DNA of 13,739 nt from Methanobacterium sp. Its GTDB lineage: Archaea > Methanobacteriota > Methanobacteria > Methanobacteriales > Methanobacteriaceae. Location: assembly GCA_003151535.1 (NCBI GenBank), contig PLXT01000035.1, positions 7,175 to 20,913 of the forward strand, read 5' to 3'. Of the stretch, positions 1 through 7,039 are shown one piece after another. A program made the position numbers and the translations under genes. Each line of letters opens with the position of its first letter. Within the stretch, counting starts at the first letter, position 1. The notes under the pieces were generated by a model. It did no database searches and was not told the origin of the DNA. It saw nothing but the letters and a program-made list of their open reading frames with translations.

Positions 1-318
1 CTTGTTTCAGGCCATAATACTGATAAATCAAAAGTTTTTAAAACATTTTTTGGCAAAGTAGATAAAGCACCCCTAATTGAAGATTGTCCTATAAATATGC
101 TTTGCAAACTTACCAAAACAGTTAATCTCCCTGGTCGTGACATCTTCATAGGTGAAGTCCTTGAAACATATGTAAACGAAGAATGCATAACAAATGGAAA
201 ATTAGATTTTAAGAAGATAAACCCACTATTATTCACTTCAGCTAACGCAAAATACTGGGAATTGGGAAATATCATTGGTTCAGCATATAAAGAAGGAAAA
301 ACTATGATACAACCATGA
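1..318 (+). CDS. Flavin reductase family protein, 3' end only
   Basis: The frame is open from base 1 to the TGA at 316-318, so about 105 C-terminal residues are visible and the start lies left of the window. The fragment reads SGHNTDKSK near the edge, then APLIEDCPINMLCK, then a strand pair around GRDIFIGEVLETYV, then a tail with INPLLF and YWELGNIIG. These match the C-terminal half of the FMN-binding split-barrel flavin reductase (flavoredoxin-like) family common in anaerobic archaea and bacteria. Members bind FMN and pass electrons from NAD(P)H or a redox protein, and act in the cytoplasm. The substrate cannot be told from this part. This is the only housekeeping-type gene in the window and probably marks the edge of the accessory region. 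The ATG at 97-99 is internal and not the start. Confidence 0.85.
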   Translation, partial: LVSGHNTDKSKVFKTFFGKVDKAPLIEDCPINMLCKLTKTVNLPGRDIFIGEVLETYVNEECITNGKLDFKKINPLLFTSANAKYWELGNIIGSAYKEGKTMIQP

Positions 319-338
319 ATTTCACTATTTTAATAATT

Positions 339-362
339 TTTTCAAAATATCTTTTTTGAAAA
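339..362 (+). terminator. Inverted repeat with T-runs after the flavin reductase gene
   Basis: Perfect 9-base arms TTTTCAAAA (339-347) and TTTTGAAAA (354-362) flank a 6-base spacer, about 20 bases after the stop codon. Two T6 runs lie at 337-342 and 352-357. Archaeal termination relies mainly on oligo-T tracts, so the T-runs may matter more than the weak A/T hairpin. Confidence 0.45.
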
Positions 363-461
363 TATTTGATACCTTAAATAATTTTTCTAGGAAAATAAGT
401 TTTTTTCTGAAATAGAAAGAGTTAAAATTAAAAATTTTAAAATAAATTAGGTTGGATCTAC

Positions 462-557
462 TTACATTACCCAGGTATTTGATAGTTTTTCCAGGTCTTC
501 GAGTTGTTTTTTTGATAGTTTAAAGTTTAATTGCTTAAAGATTGGTTTTTTATTCAT
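462..557 (-). CDS. Possible 31-residue peptide, RHH-like fragment
   Basis: A minus-strand ATG (557) opens a 31-codon frame ending in TAA at 462-464. Upstream on the coding strand there is GAGG seven bases before the ATG and a TATA-like ATTATATAAT about 33 bases upstream, so expression is plausible. The peptide is lysine-rich: a short strand-like piece QLNFKLS is followed by a helix KKQLEDLEKLS. This order resembles the start of a ribbon-helix-helix DNA-binding domain, which would normally need a second helix. After the stop the same frame has only four codons before the next stop, so if this was an RHH protein it is now truncated. It could also be chance in A+T-rich DNA. I assign no function. 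Confidence 0.3.
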   Translation of the reverse strand: MNKKPIFKQLNFKLSKKQLEDLEKLSNTWVM

Positions 558-641
558 GATAATGCCTCATCTGATATCTGAAGCATATATTATATAATAT
601 TTTTGAAGATTACTTATAAAATAATATATCTAGAATGAGCT

Positions 642-669
642 ACTTCGTCATATATCCATATAACGAAGT
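642..669. repeat. Strong hairpin / lox-like inverted repeat
   Basis: Arms ACTTCGTCATAT (642-653) and ATATAACGAAGT (658-669) pair over 12 bases with one C-A mismatch around a 4-base loop ATCC. The repeat lies 18 bases beyond the stop codon of the small membrane protein gene at 688-984, so on the minus strand it could end or stabilise the restriction-enzyme transcript. No T-run follows it on that strand. The arm core ACTTCGT resembles the loxP arm, but there is no recombinase gene in the window, so a recombination role is only a possibility. Confidence 0.6.
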
Positions 670-687
670 TCAATAATATAAACGGAA

Positions 688-984
688 TTAACTTTTGATA
701 TATAATAAAGCAGTCAAAACTGCTAAAATTATCGTAAAAAGTAGTAAAACTAGTGTGAATATGATTAATACAGTAGTAAGCTTATTTAACTTTTCTTGAG
801 AGTTATGGGACCTAATTAGTACTAATGATGCTAATAAACTCCCATCTGTTAATGTATATACATCTTCTACATTTTCATTTCTAATATACTCCCTCAAATC
901 ATTACGATACTTCTTAAAAAGGCTTTTTTCGAAATCATTTAATTCTTCATCGAAATCTAGATTTGTTTCATTTATATCTGCCAT
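688..984 (-). CDS. Small tail-anchored membrane protein downstream of the restriction enzyme
   Basis: This 98-residue protein has an acidic, charged N-terminal part (residues 1-40, many D/E/N) and one long hydrophobic segment at about residues 70-95, ending a few residues later in YIKS. It is therefore probably tail-anchored, with the bulk of the protein in the cytoplasm. The ATG start is well supported: AAGGTG lies five bases upstream. Only 20 bases separate it from the stop codon of the restriction-methylation gene on the same strand, so the two are very probably co-transcribed. I do not recognise the family. A membrane partner is not normal for a type IIG enzyme; it might link DNA cleavage to the membrane or be an unrelated small defence protein. 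The assignment as a real gene is strong and the role is unknown. Confidence 0.8.
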   Translation of the reverse strand: MADINETNLDFDEELNDFEKSLFKKYRNDLREYIRNENVEDVYTLTDGSLLASLVLIRSHNSQEKLNKLTTVLIIFTLVLLLFTIILAVLTALLYIKS

Positions 985-1004
985 AAAAACACCTTTTAAA
1001 AGTT

Positions 1005-4000
1005 CTAGACTGCTTCAACAATTTTTATCTCTTCTTCGGTCAATCCGTACAATTCATAAACTAAATTGTCAATCTGTTTATCTGTAGCATCTATTTGGCT
1101 TTTTAATAGTTTTATTTCAGTTGGAATTTTTGAAGTCTCAAGATTTTTATATAATTTTAGCATCTGTTCCACAAATTTGACTATTTTATTGTGACTAATC
1201 ACATCCTCTGGATTTTGGAAGTCAATTATGCGTATTGGGGTTTTATTAATGTTTGTAGCATTGAAACGAGTATATCCACTTAATTTAGATGGACAAACCA
1301 TTTTAAGATGGTAAGAAAGTACTTTGGAATTGAGAAGTCCAAAAAGATAAAGTAGTGAATGGGTTTCTAAATTATCTAAAATTATTCCAGGACAATTAGC
1401 ACCATTAAAAGCAGTATTATCTTTTAAAATGCCTACAATAACCTTTTTATCAATTCCCTTAACTACTAACTTCCTTGGTCTAATATATTTAAAAGTTCCT
1501 GGGCGAAGGTATCTATACCACTCAAATGAGGCATAAAGTTTACGACTATCCTTTCTTTCACGTAATTTACTTTTGTACAATTTCAAATAATTGTAAATAT
1601 TAGGATAAACTGTTTTCAGTACAGATTCTGATAGGAGTACTGGAGATCCTTTTTCACCTTCGGTGTATGGATAAATAATGAATGAATGTTGTTTAGCTTC
1701 AGTATATCTAAATATTTCAGCTCCTCTGTATGCATATGGGAAAAGAATTGATTTTTCTAGATTGTATTTTTGTATAATTTCTTCATCTACTACAAAAGCT
1801 TTATCCATTCCTGTTAAAGCCCCAATAAAAGCTTGCCCAAAATATTTTAATGGTTGCCATATAATTTTTTCCCGTTTTAATTTTTCAAAAATATCAAGAT
1901 TACCAAGATTCCAAGGGTTTTCTGATAAGTTGTCAAATGAAATTATGTTTTCTTTAGAACTTTCAATGCTTTTTAAATTCAACTGATCTAAACTTTCTAT
2001 GTGTTTTAAACGAAGTTTTTTTGCATTTGTAGGACTTAACAAGAAAATTGCAGGATATGTGCTTGCTTTTTGAAAAACAGGTAACGAACCAAAGTCAACT
2101 ATTTCATGAAGTTTACCTTCAGATAGTTTTTTTCTCATATTTTTCCCATAATCTGTCGCTAACCACTGTGATGTGCATATAAAACCTATAAGTCCATTTT
2201 TTTTAGATAAATTTAATGAAAGTTCAAGGAATATTTGCGATAAATCAGTCTTACTAGTAGGTGTATCATAATGGTCATAGATGTAATCTGCTTCTAAATG
2301 TCCGATTCTCTGAATTCTGATATATGGGGGGTTCCCTATAACAACATCAAAACCATTATTATCCATAATTTCTGAAAATTCAGTTTCCCAATTGAAAGCA
2401 TTTATATTTTGAATATCTGTACTACATAATTCAAGATTATCATTTTCATAGATATCAGGAGTTATTAAAGAATTACCACATCTTATATTATTATCAAGAT
2501 TTGGCAATGCTCTTTCTTTAAAAAGGGTCTTTTGTTCTTCTAATTCATCCCTACTTTCATCTTCAAGTACTTTTAGTAAAAGGCTTAGCTTGGTTACTTC
2601 TACAGCTTGAGCGTCAATATCTACACCATAAATATTGTTTGTAAGTATTCTTTTTTTTTCTCTTATGGTTAGGCGGTATTCATCTGAGGCGTATTGATAT
2701 ATCTTATCAGTTAAACTTTCTCTAGTCTTCAGACTTGTATAATAGTTTAAATGCCATTTTAATAGATATTTATAGGCTCCTAATAGGAAAGAACCTGAAC
2801 CACAAGCAGGATCGAGTATTTTGAGTTCTGATACTTTTGTTGGTGTTCTACCCCTGATAAGTTTTCCAATAGTATTATTAACGATATAATCGACAATGTA
2901 TTGGGGAGTGTAGTATACTCCTCCAGCCTTCTTCACTTCGGGTTTTTCTTCAACCTTTGCCCTATGTCCATCAGTTAAACGTATAACCTTACCTAAAAAT
3001 TGTTCATATGCATGGCCAAGAATTTCTGGTGATATGAAATTAAAGATATAAGGACTTTCGGGATAATAGAGTTTAGTAAAAATGATTTTGAATATTCCGT
3101 CGTCAATTTTTAAATCTAATGTGAACTGATCTGGAATAGTTTCTCTTCCTTTTTTCACTTTAAAATGGAATAATCCAGAATTGTACTTTTCATCTGCTTC
3201 TATACATAATTCACAAAAATTTCGATATATTTCTGTTCCTTCTAGAAGAGATCTTAGCATACCATATTTTTCTATACGACGATCCTCACACATTCTAAAA
3301 AAAACAATTCTATCTAATATTTGTTGTACTGAATAATTCAGTTCTTCAATTGAAGTTTCAGGGTTACGAAGTGCAATGTTCTTTGCTAGTAATTCTCTCC
3401 AATCCTCAAGATCTAATAAAAATGCTTCGTCTACTTCTTGTGTTTTATGTTTTTTCTTATTATCTTCAGCATATTGATCAAAAGATCCTTTAAGAACCGC
3501 TTCCTTAGAAAAGATGTTGTAAATATCATCCCAACGATCAACATACTCTTCATAGGTGAAATAATCCAATCTTGCTACTTCTGCTTTATCTCTTTTATTT
3601 GGTTTAACACGTGTATCATATATGGCTAACTCTTCAAAATCAGTTAGAATTGATAATGGTAATTTTGCACTCCATGCATAACTTCTAACCTGAAAAGCTG
3701 ATTCTTTTTTTTCTTTAATGTTTACAGACGGCTTTTTTGCTTCAACAAAAAACATTTTTTTCCCAGGGAGTTGGAAACAATAATCTGGAGCCCTAGTTTC
3801 TTTATTGATTTTCAAAGAATCTTCAAAAATTACATCCCGATATTGGGGGGCGATATCGTCTTTATAGTAAATGTCCCATCCTAAAGCATCAAAAAGTGGA
3901 TTAATAAACTCTTGCTTTATTTGTTCTTCCTTATATTCATTATATCTGATATAATTAAGCTTATATTTCTCTACAAGTTGTTTAATCCTATTTGGTGCTT

Positions 4001-4007
4001 CTGGCAA
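1005..4007 (-). CDS. Type IIG-like restriction enzyme / adenine-specific DNA methyltransferase
   Basis: This 1000-residue single-chain enzyme should both methylate adenine (N6) and cut DNA. Domains in order: an N-terminal nuclease of the HsdR-N/PD-(D/E)XK type with D75 in APDYCF and E89-x-K91 in FFVEAKK; a helical linker (about 100-360); and an N6-adenine methyltransferase with motif I DPACGSG (399-405), YGVDID (460-465) and catalytic motif IV NPPY (559-562). A C-terminal target-recognition region (about 600-950) ends in a helix with LVYELYGLTEEEI, typical of the Eco57I-type family. All catalytic motifs look intact. The start is TTG (4007): an in-frame TAA lies directly before it and AGGGGA precedes it by about eight bases. 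No separate methyltransferase or specificity subunit is nearby, so it probably works alone. The small membrane protein follows after 20 bases. The target sequence cannot be read from the protein. Confidence 0.92.
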   Translation of the reverse strand: MPEAPNRIKQLVEKYKLNYIRYNEYKEEQIKQEFINPLFDALGWDIYYKDDIAPQYRDVIFEDSLKINKETRAPDYCFQLPGKKMFFVEAKKPSVNIKEKKESAFQVRSYAWSAKLPLSILTDFEELAIYDTRVKPNKRDKAEVARLDYFTYEEYVDRWDDIYNIFSKEAVLKGSFDQYAEDNKKKHKTQEVDEAFLLDLEDWRELLAKNIALRNPETSIEELNYSVQQILDRIVFFRMCEDRRIEKYGMLRSLLEGTEIYRNFCELCIEADEKYNSGLFHFKVKKGRETIPDQFTLDLKIDDGIFKIIFTKLYYPESPYIFNFISPEILGHAYEQFLGKVIRLTDGHRAKVEEKPEVKKAGGVYYTPQYIVDYIVNNTIGKLIRGRTPTKVSELKILDPACGSGSFLLGAYKYLLKWHLNYYTSLKTRESLTDKIYQYASDEYRLTIREKKRILTNNIYGVDIDAQAVEVTKLSLLLKVLEDESRDELEEQKTLFKERALPNLDNNIRCGNSLITPDIYENDNLELCSTDIQNINAFNWETEFSEIMDNNGFDVVIGNPPYIRIQRIGHLEADYIYDHYDTPTSKTDLSQIFLELSLNLSKKNGLIGFICTSQWLATDYGKNMRKKLSEGKLHEIVDFGSLPVFQKASTYPAIFLLSPTNAKKLRLKHIESLDQLNLKSIESSKENIISFDNLSENPWNLGNLDIFEKLKREKIIWQPLKYFGQAFIGALTGMDKAFVVDEEIIQKYNLEKSILFPYAYRGAEIFRYTEAKQHSFIIYPYTEGEKGSPVLLSESVLKTVYPNIYNYLKLYKSKLRERKDSRKLYASFEWYRYLRPGTFKYIRPRKLVVKGIDKKVIVGILKDNTAFNGANCPGIILDNLETHSLLYLFGLLNSKVLSYHLKMVCPSKLSGYTRFNATNINKTPIRIIDFQNPEDVISHNKIVKFVEQMLKLYKNLETSKIPTEIKLLKSQIDATDKQIDNLVYELYGLTEEEIKIVEAV

Positions 4008-4063
4008 TTAATTGTCCCCTGAATTTTAGATTAGAACTGATTAATAATAATTTTTTTATCTAA

Positions 4064-4071
4064 CATATAAA
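4064..4071 (-). promoter_or_regulatory. TATA box for the restriction-enzyme gene
   Basis: On the minus strand this reads TTTATATG, close to the archaeal TATA consensus, about 60 bases before the TTG start at 4007. A start of transcription near 4040 would leave a leader of about 33 bases that holds the AGGGGA ribosome site. The same A/T block could serve the divergent cdc6 gene on the other strand. Confidence 0.5.
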
Positions 4072-4078
4072 GTAATTG

Positions 4079-4110
4079 AAAGAATAACCATGATTCCCCC
4101 TTTATTCTTT
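4079..4110. repeat. Inverted repeat just upstream of cdc6
   Basis: Nine-base arms AAAGAATAA (4079-4087) and TTATTCTTT (4102-4110) flank a 14-base spacer that contains a C5 run. It lies in the 149-base divergent region between the restriction enzyme and cdc6, about 47 bases before the cdc6 ATG. A second C-run (TGTCCCCTGAA, near 4011-4021) is in the same gap. It could be an operator for autoregulation or an origin-recognition-like site. I could not match it to a known ORB sequence. Confidence 0.4.
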
Positions 4111-4156
4111 GAGATTTACCAATGTTATTATAATCAAAAGTTACAAATCAAATTAT

Positions 4157-5290
4157 ATGGGTATTGATGATATATTGCTCTTTGATGAGACTATATTCAA
4201 GAACATAGATGTTTTTAATCCAGATTATGTGCCTGAAAACTATCTTCACAGGGAATCTCAGATGGAAGCATTTGCAATGTGTTTACGGCCAGCTCTGAGG
4301 GGAGGTAGTCCAATTAACACTGTGGTTCTGGGTTCTCCTGCCACAGGAAAGACAACTGCTATAAATAAAATCTTTAGTATGGTAGAAGGAAACTCAGATA
4401 AAGTAGTTTGTGTTTATGTCAACTGTCAACTTCATACAACACGTTTCAATATATTTTCACAGATATACAACAAAATTTTCGGACATATGCCTCCTGAAAC
4501 AGGTGTACCATTTTCTCGAATTTATGGGAGTATAATGAACTATTTGCAGAGCGAGAAGAAATCCATGGTAGTTGCTCTCGATGATGTTAGTTATCTTTTC
4601 TACATTAAAAATGCTAATAAAATATTTTATGATATATTAAGGGCTCATGAAGAATTTAAAGGGGTTAGAACAGGCATATTTGCAATTTTATCTGATATAG
4701 AATTCCGTTATATGTTAGATCAGAATGTTAGCTCTATTTTCATTCCTCAGGAAGTTATATTCGAACCATATACTATTCAAGAGATGTTTGACATATTAAA
4801 TGACAGAACGAAAGTAGGATTCTATCCTGATGTAATATCAGACAGCTTATTATGTCAAATTGCAGAGTATGCATCATCTGTTGGTGATCTGAGGATTGGT
4901 ATAGATCTATTGAGAGTCAGTGGGAACTTTGCAGAGGCTGATGCGTCCAAAACGATAGAGAAAAAACATTTATTGGATGCACTTCAGAATACAGATTCCA
5001 CCAGTCTTAAAAGCACAATTGAAACCCTTTCAACCAATGAGAAAATCCTTTTAAAAACAATAATTGAATTAGATGCAGATGACTTAATTGCAGGAGACCT
5101 TTATAAGAGTTTCAGTAAAAATACAAGTACTAGTTATGGTTCCTTCGATAGAATGTTGAACAAATTGGAATTTTTAAGATTGATAGATACTAAGTTTACT
5201 GGTAAAGGTGTAAAGGGGAATTCAAGAATAATTATATTACGTTTCAATAATGAAGAGATACTTAAGTTGTTTGAACATATTAGGATATGA
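4157..5290 (+). CDS. cdc6: Orc1/Cdc6-family replication initiator AAA+ ATPase
   Basis: This archaeal initiator binds origin DNA and, as an ATP-dependent AAA+ protein, helps load the MCM helicase. From the ATG at 4157 it is 377 residues: N-terminal helix with YVPENYLHRESQ (about 24-35), Walker A GSPATGKTT (about 59-67), Walker B VVALDD (about 138-143), sensor-2 region GDLRIGIDLLR (about 243-253) and a C-terminal winged helix (about 290-377). Length and motifs fit an intact family member. An in-frame TTG 48 bases upstream is possible, but the ATG gives the usual short N-terminus. Neither start has a clear ribosome site. The gene stands alone on the plus strand, divergent from the restriction enzyme and convergent with the TIR-linked unit. 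Methanobacteriales usually carry more than one such gene, so this may be the second chromosomal copy or belong to an integrated element. Confidence 0.93.
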   Translation: MGIDDILLFDETIFKNIDVFNPDYVPENYLHRESQMEAFAMCLRPALRGGSPINTVVLGSPATGKTTAINKIFSMVEGNSDKVVCVYVNCQLHTTRFNIFSQIYNKIFGHMPPETGVPFSRIYGSIMNYLQSEKKSMVVALDDVSYLFYIKNANKIFYDILRAHEEFKGVRTGIFAILSDIEFRYMLDQNVSSIFIPQEVIFEPYTIQEMFDILNDRTKVGFYPDVISDSLLCQIAEYASSVGDLRIGIDLLRVSGNFAEADASKTIEKKHLLDALQNTDSTSLKSTIETLSTNEKILLKTIIELDADDLIAGDLYKSFSKNTSTSYGSFDRMLNKLEFLRLIDTKFTGKGVKGNSRIIILRFNNEEILKLFEHIRI

Positions 5291-5418
5291 TACCCTTTTA
5301 GAGAAAAATAAGGGGAGAATAAGGAATTTAGAAGAATTAAACATTAAAATAATATGTGTTGCTAATTTCAATAGAAATATTAACAACTTCCTTGGTATTA
5401 AGAATGGAAGTGGCTACA

Positions 5419-5997
5419 TTATAATTTAAGACCCACGTATTTCTTACTATTTTCCAATTTATAAATTATAGAATCTCCGTTTTCAATGGTTAATGAATAT
5501 AAATTTCTAAAACTTTTCCACTTCTTTGGTGCCTTTAGTGTGAAAATATATTTTTTATCATTGTTCATCCGTATATTACTATTCTTGTTTTCCTCTTCTA
5601 TTTCTCTTAAATTGGTAATTTCTCTTTGAAGTTCTGAACACTTATTTAAAGATTTATAATAACATTCAATGGAATTAATTTCATCTTCATTTAATGATTG
5701 AGCTAATAAAGTTGTTTTATCAGCCCATAGGGGGTTATTAATCACTAATGAATCTTTCATAGTCAATATTTCAGCTAGAATGTTGGCATTATCTGATCCA
5801 GAATGTTTTAATATGTTATTATATAACTTTTTAAGATTTTGATTATTATTACGAATTTCAATCTTCAGTAACATTCTCAAAGCAAAGCGTTTACCCATCT
5901 CTTTTTTACGATCACTATGTAATTGGAGAGTATAACCCAATATAACTCCTAAAATAGTGAAAATAGCTGAGAAAAGGACTAGTATTAATGAATTAAT
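5419..5997 (-). CDS. Unrecognised protein with N-terminal membrane anchor, third gene of TIR unit
   Basis: No known family is recognised. The first conventional start in frame is TTG at 5940, but the open frame continues upstream to a stop at 6040-6042 and encodes a clean hydrophobic segment, LILVLFSAIFTILGVILGY, directly before it. That strongly suggests the protein begins earlier. There is no ATG, GTG or TTG there. A GGGGATGA ribosome-site-like sequence stands about ten bases before an ATT codon at 5995-5997, which I use as the provisional start (192 residues). The order is one N-terminal membrane helix (about 3-22), a basic patch (SDRKKEMGKR), a helical cytoplasmic part, a coiled-coil-like stretch (LQREITNLREIEEENKN), and a C-terminal beta-rich-looking tail (about 145-192). 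It begins 54 bases after the stop codon of the gene at 6052-6999, so it is probably in the same operon. Confidence 0.65.
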   Translation of the reverse strand: MNSLILVLFSAIFTILGVILGYTLQLHSDRKKEMGKRFALRMLLKIEIRNNNQNLKKLYNNILKHSGSDNANILAEILTMKDSLVINNPLWADKTTLLAQSLNEDEINSIECYYKSLNKCSELQREITNLREIEEENKNSNIRMNNDKKYIFTLKAPKKWKSFRNLYSLTIENGDSIIYKLENSKKYVGLKL

Positions 5998-6051
5998 ATC
6001 TATGATGTCATCCCCTAAGATATCCTTAATTATTACATTTTATTCGCTAAA

Positions 6052-6999
6052 TTAGTTTAAATAATTCTTAATAATTGTTTTGAATATATCAATAGATTCG
6101 TCTTTATCACTCAAAGCCCATGTTAAATTATTTTGTTGAAGTTTAAAATTTTCATAAATATTAATATTGGACAAGATCCGATCAAAAATATTTTTTATCT
6201 CCACTTTAGAAAGTTTTACTGGTTCTTTAAAATCGTGTTCTTTTAGAAAAGTTTCTTTTGAGGGTATTTCATCACCATTATAACGGAGCTGGTGAGTCCA
6301 ATGTCCATTTACTTCAATCAACACAGTATTTCTTAACCAAAGCATTCTACCTATATCTTTGGTGGTGTGTCCATAATTCACGACTTTACCATTTACTACT
6401 GGAGGATAATATACGCTAGATCGTAATCTATCTTCCATAGGCATTTTGTTGGCTTGATTCATCATGGAAGTGGATTCTAACTCTAAATATTCCCCGATTT
6501 CTCCAAATGACATTTCTTCAAAACGCCATATACTAACATTTTTATTTTCAGAAAAATATTGTTCATAAATTTCTAAGCGTTTTTCTAAGTTTTTTGAAAT
6601 GAAAGCTTTTTCATCCGCAAATACTTGTATTTGTTGACCATTTATTATTTTTGGTGATTTCATTTTCTCTAATTCGTCGTTTATCTCATTTATAGCGTTT
6701 TTAATCGGAATTATCTCTATCTTATCGATCAATTCTTCCCACTGCTCAATTTCATGTTTTTTGTATTCCTTGATTTTACGATCAAATACAAAACCTAACA
6801 TTCCTTCGGCAGTAAACTTTTTCCAACCATTATTTTTAAGAAACTGATCAATATAATTCTGTATTTCGCTAGGTTTACTTGGTGGGAACCTTTTTAACAT
6901 TATTAATATTAATTTAGCTGTTTGAAGTGGGAACAACCAAACAATCAATCCAATAATAGCAGTTATTGGAATTAATGCAATCAAATCTGTCCAGACCAT
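6052..6999 (-). CDS. Unrecognised membrane-anchored protein, second gene of TIR unit
   Basis: This 315-residue protein belongs to no family I recognise. The ATG at 6999 is chosen because GGAG stands six bases upstream. The frame also extends to a TTG at 7053, but that would overlap the TIR-like gene and put 18 polar residues before the hydrophobic segment. Residues about 4-24 form a membrane helix (LIALIPITAIIGLIVWLF), followed by a basic stretch (MLKRFPPSK) that should face the cytoplasm. The middle is helical and charged (about 70-150). The more distinctive part lies at about 180-270, with WRFEEMSFGEIGEYLELE, SVYYPPVVNGKVVNYGH and EVNGHWTHQLRY. The gene follows the TIR-like gene after 40 bases on the same strand. 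A role in the same defence system is inferred only from this position. Confidence 0.8.
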   Translation of the reverse strand: MVWTDLIALIPITAIIGLIVWLFPLQTAKLILIMLKRFPPSKPSEIQNYIDQFLKNNGWKKFTAEGMLGFVFDRKIKEYKKHEIEQWEELIDKIEIIPIKNAINEINDELEKMKSPKIINGQQIQVFADEKAFISKNLEKRLEIYEQYFSENKNVSIWRFEEMSFGEIGEYLELESTSMMNQANKMPMEDRLRSSVYYPPVVNGKVVNYGHTTKDIGRMLWLRNTVLIEVNGHWTHQLRYNGDEIPSKETFLKEHDFKEPVKLSKVEIKNIFDRILSNINIYENFKLQQNNLTWALSDKDESIDIFKTIIKNYLN

Positions 7000-7039
7000 A
7001 AAATCTCCATATAGTATTAAATATAAAATCTGAGTTAAT

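Larger units (their letters stand above)
319..687. other. A+T-rich spacer after the flavin reductase gene
   Basis: This stretch separates the flavin reductase gene from the convergent restriction-enzyme unit. It contains an inverted-repeat terminator candidate at 339-362, one small minus-strand ORF at 462-557 and a strong hairpin at 642-669. I see no longer coding frame, tRNA or insertion-sequence end in it. It is the apparent junction between core and accessory DNA, but no direct repeat or att-like site is visible to prove an insertion. Confidence 0.5.

Noticed and set aside
642..669. Calling the hairpin a true loxP site
   Set aside because: Arm length and spacer differ from loxP and no tyrosine recombinase gene is present in the window.
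1678..1986. Plus-strand 102-codon frame inside the restriction enzyme gene
   Set aside because: It lies wholly antisense to the methyltransferase C-terminal region, whose frame is clearly coding.
3438..3629. Plus-strand 63-codon frame inside the restriction enzyme gene
   Set aside because: Antisense shadow of the coding frame with no independent support.
5250..5429. Plus-strand 59-codon frame overlapping the end of cdc6 and running into the convergent gene
   Set aside because: It starts inside cdc6, has no ribosome site, and overlaps both neighbours. Its tail reads protein-like, but chance is likely in this A+T-rich sequence.
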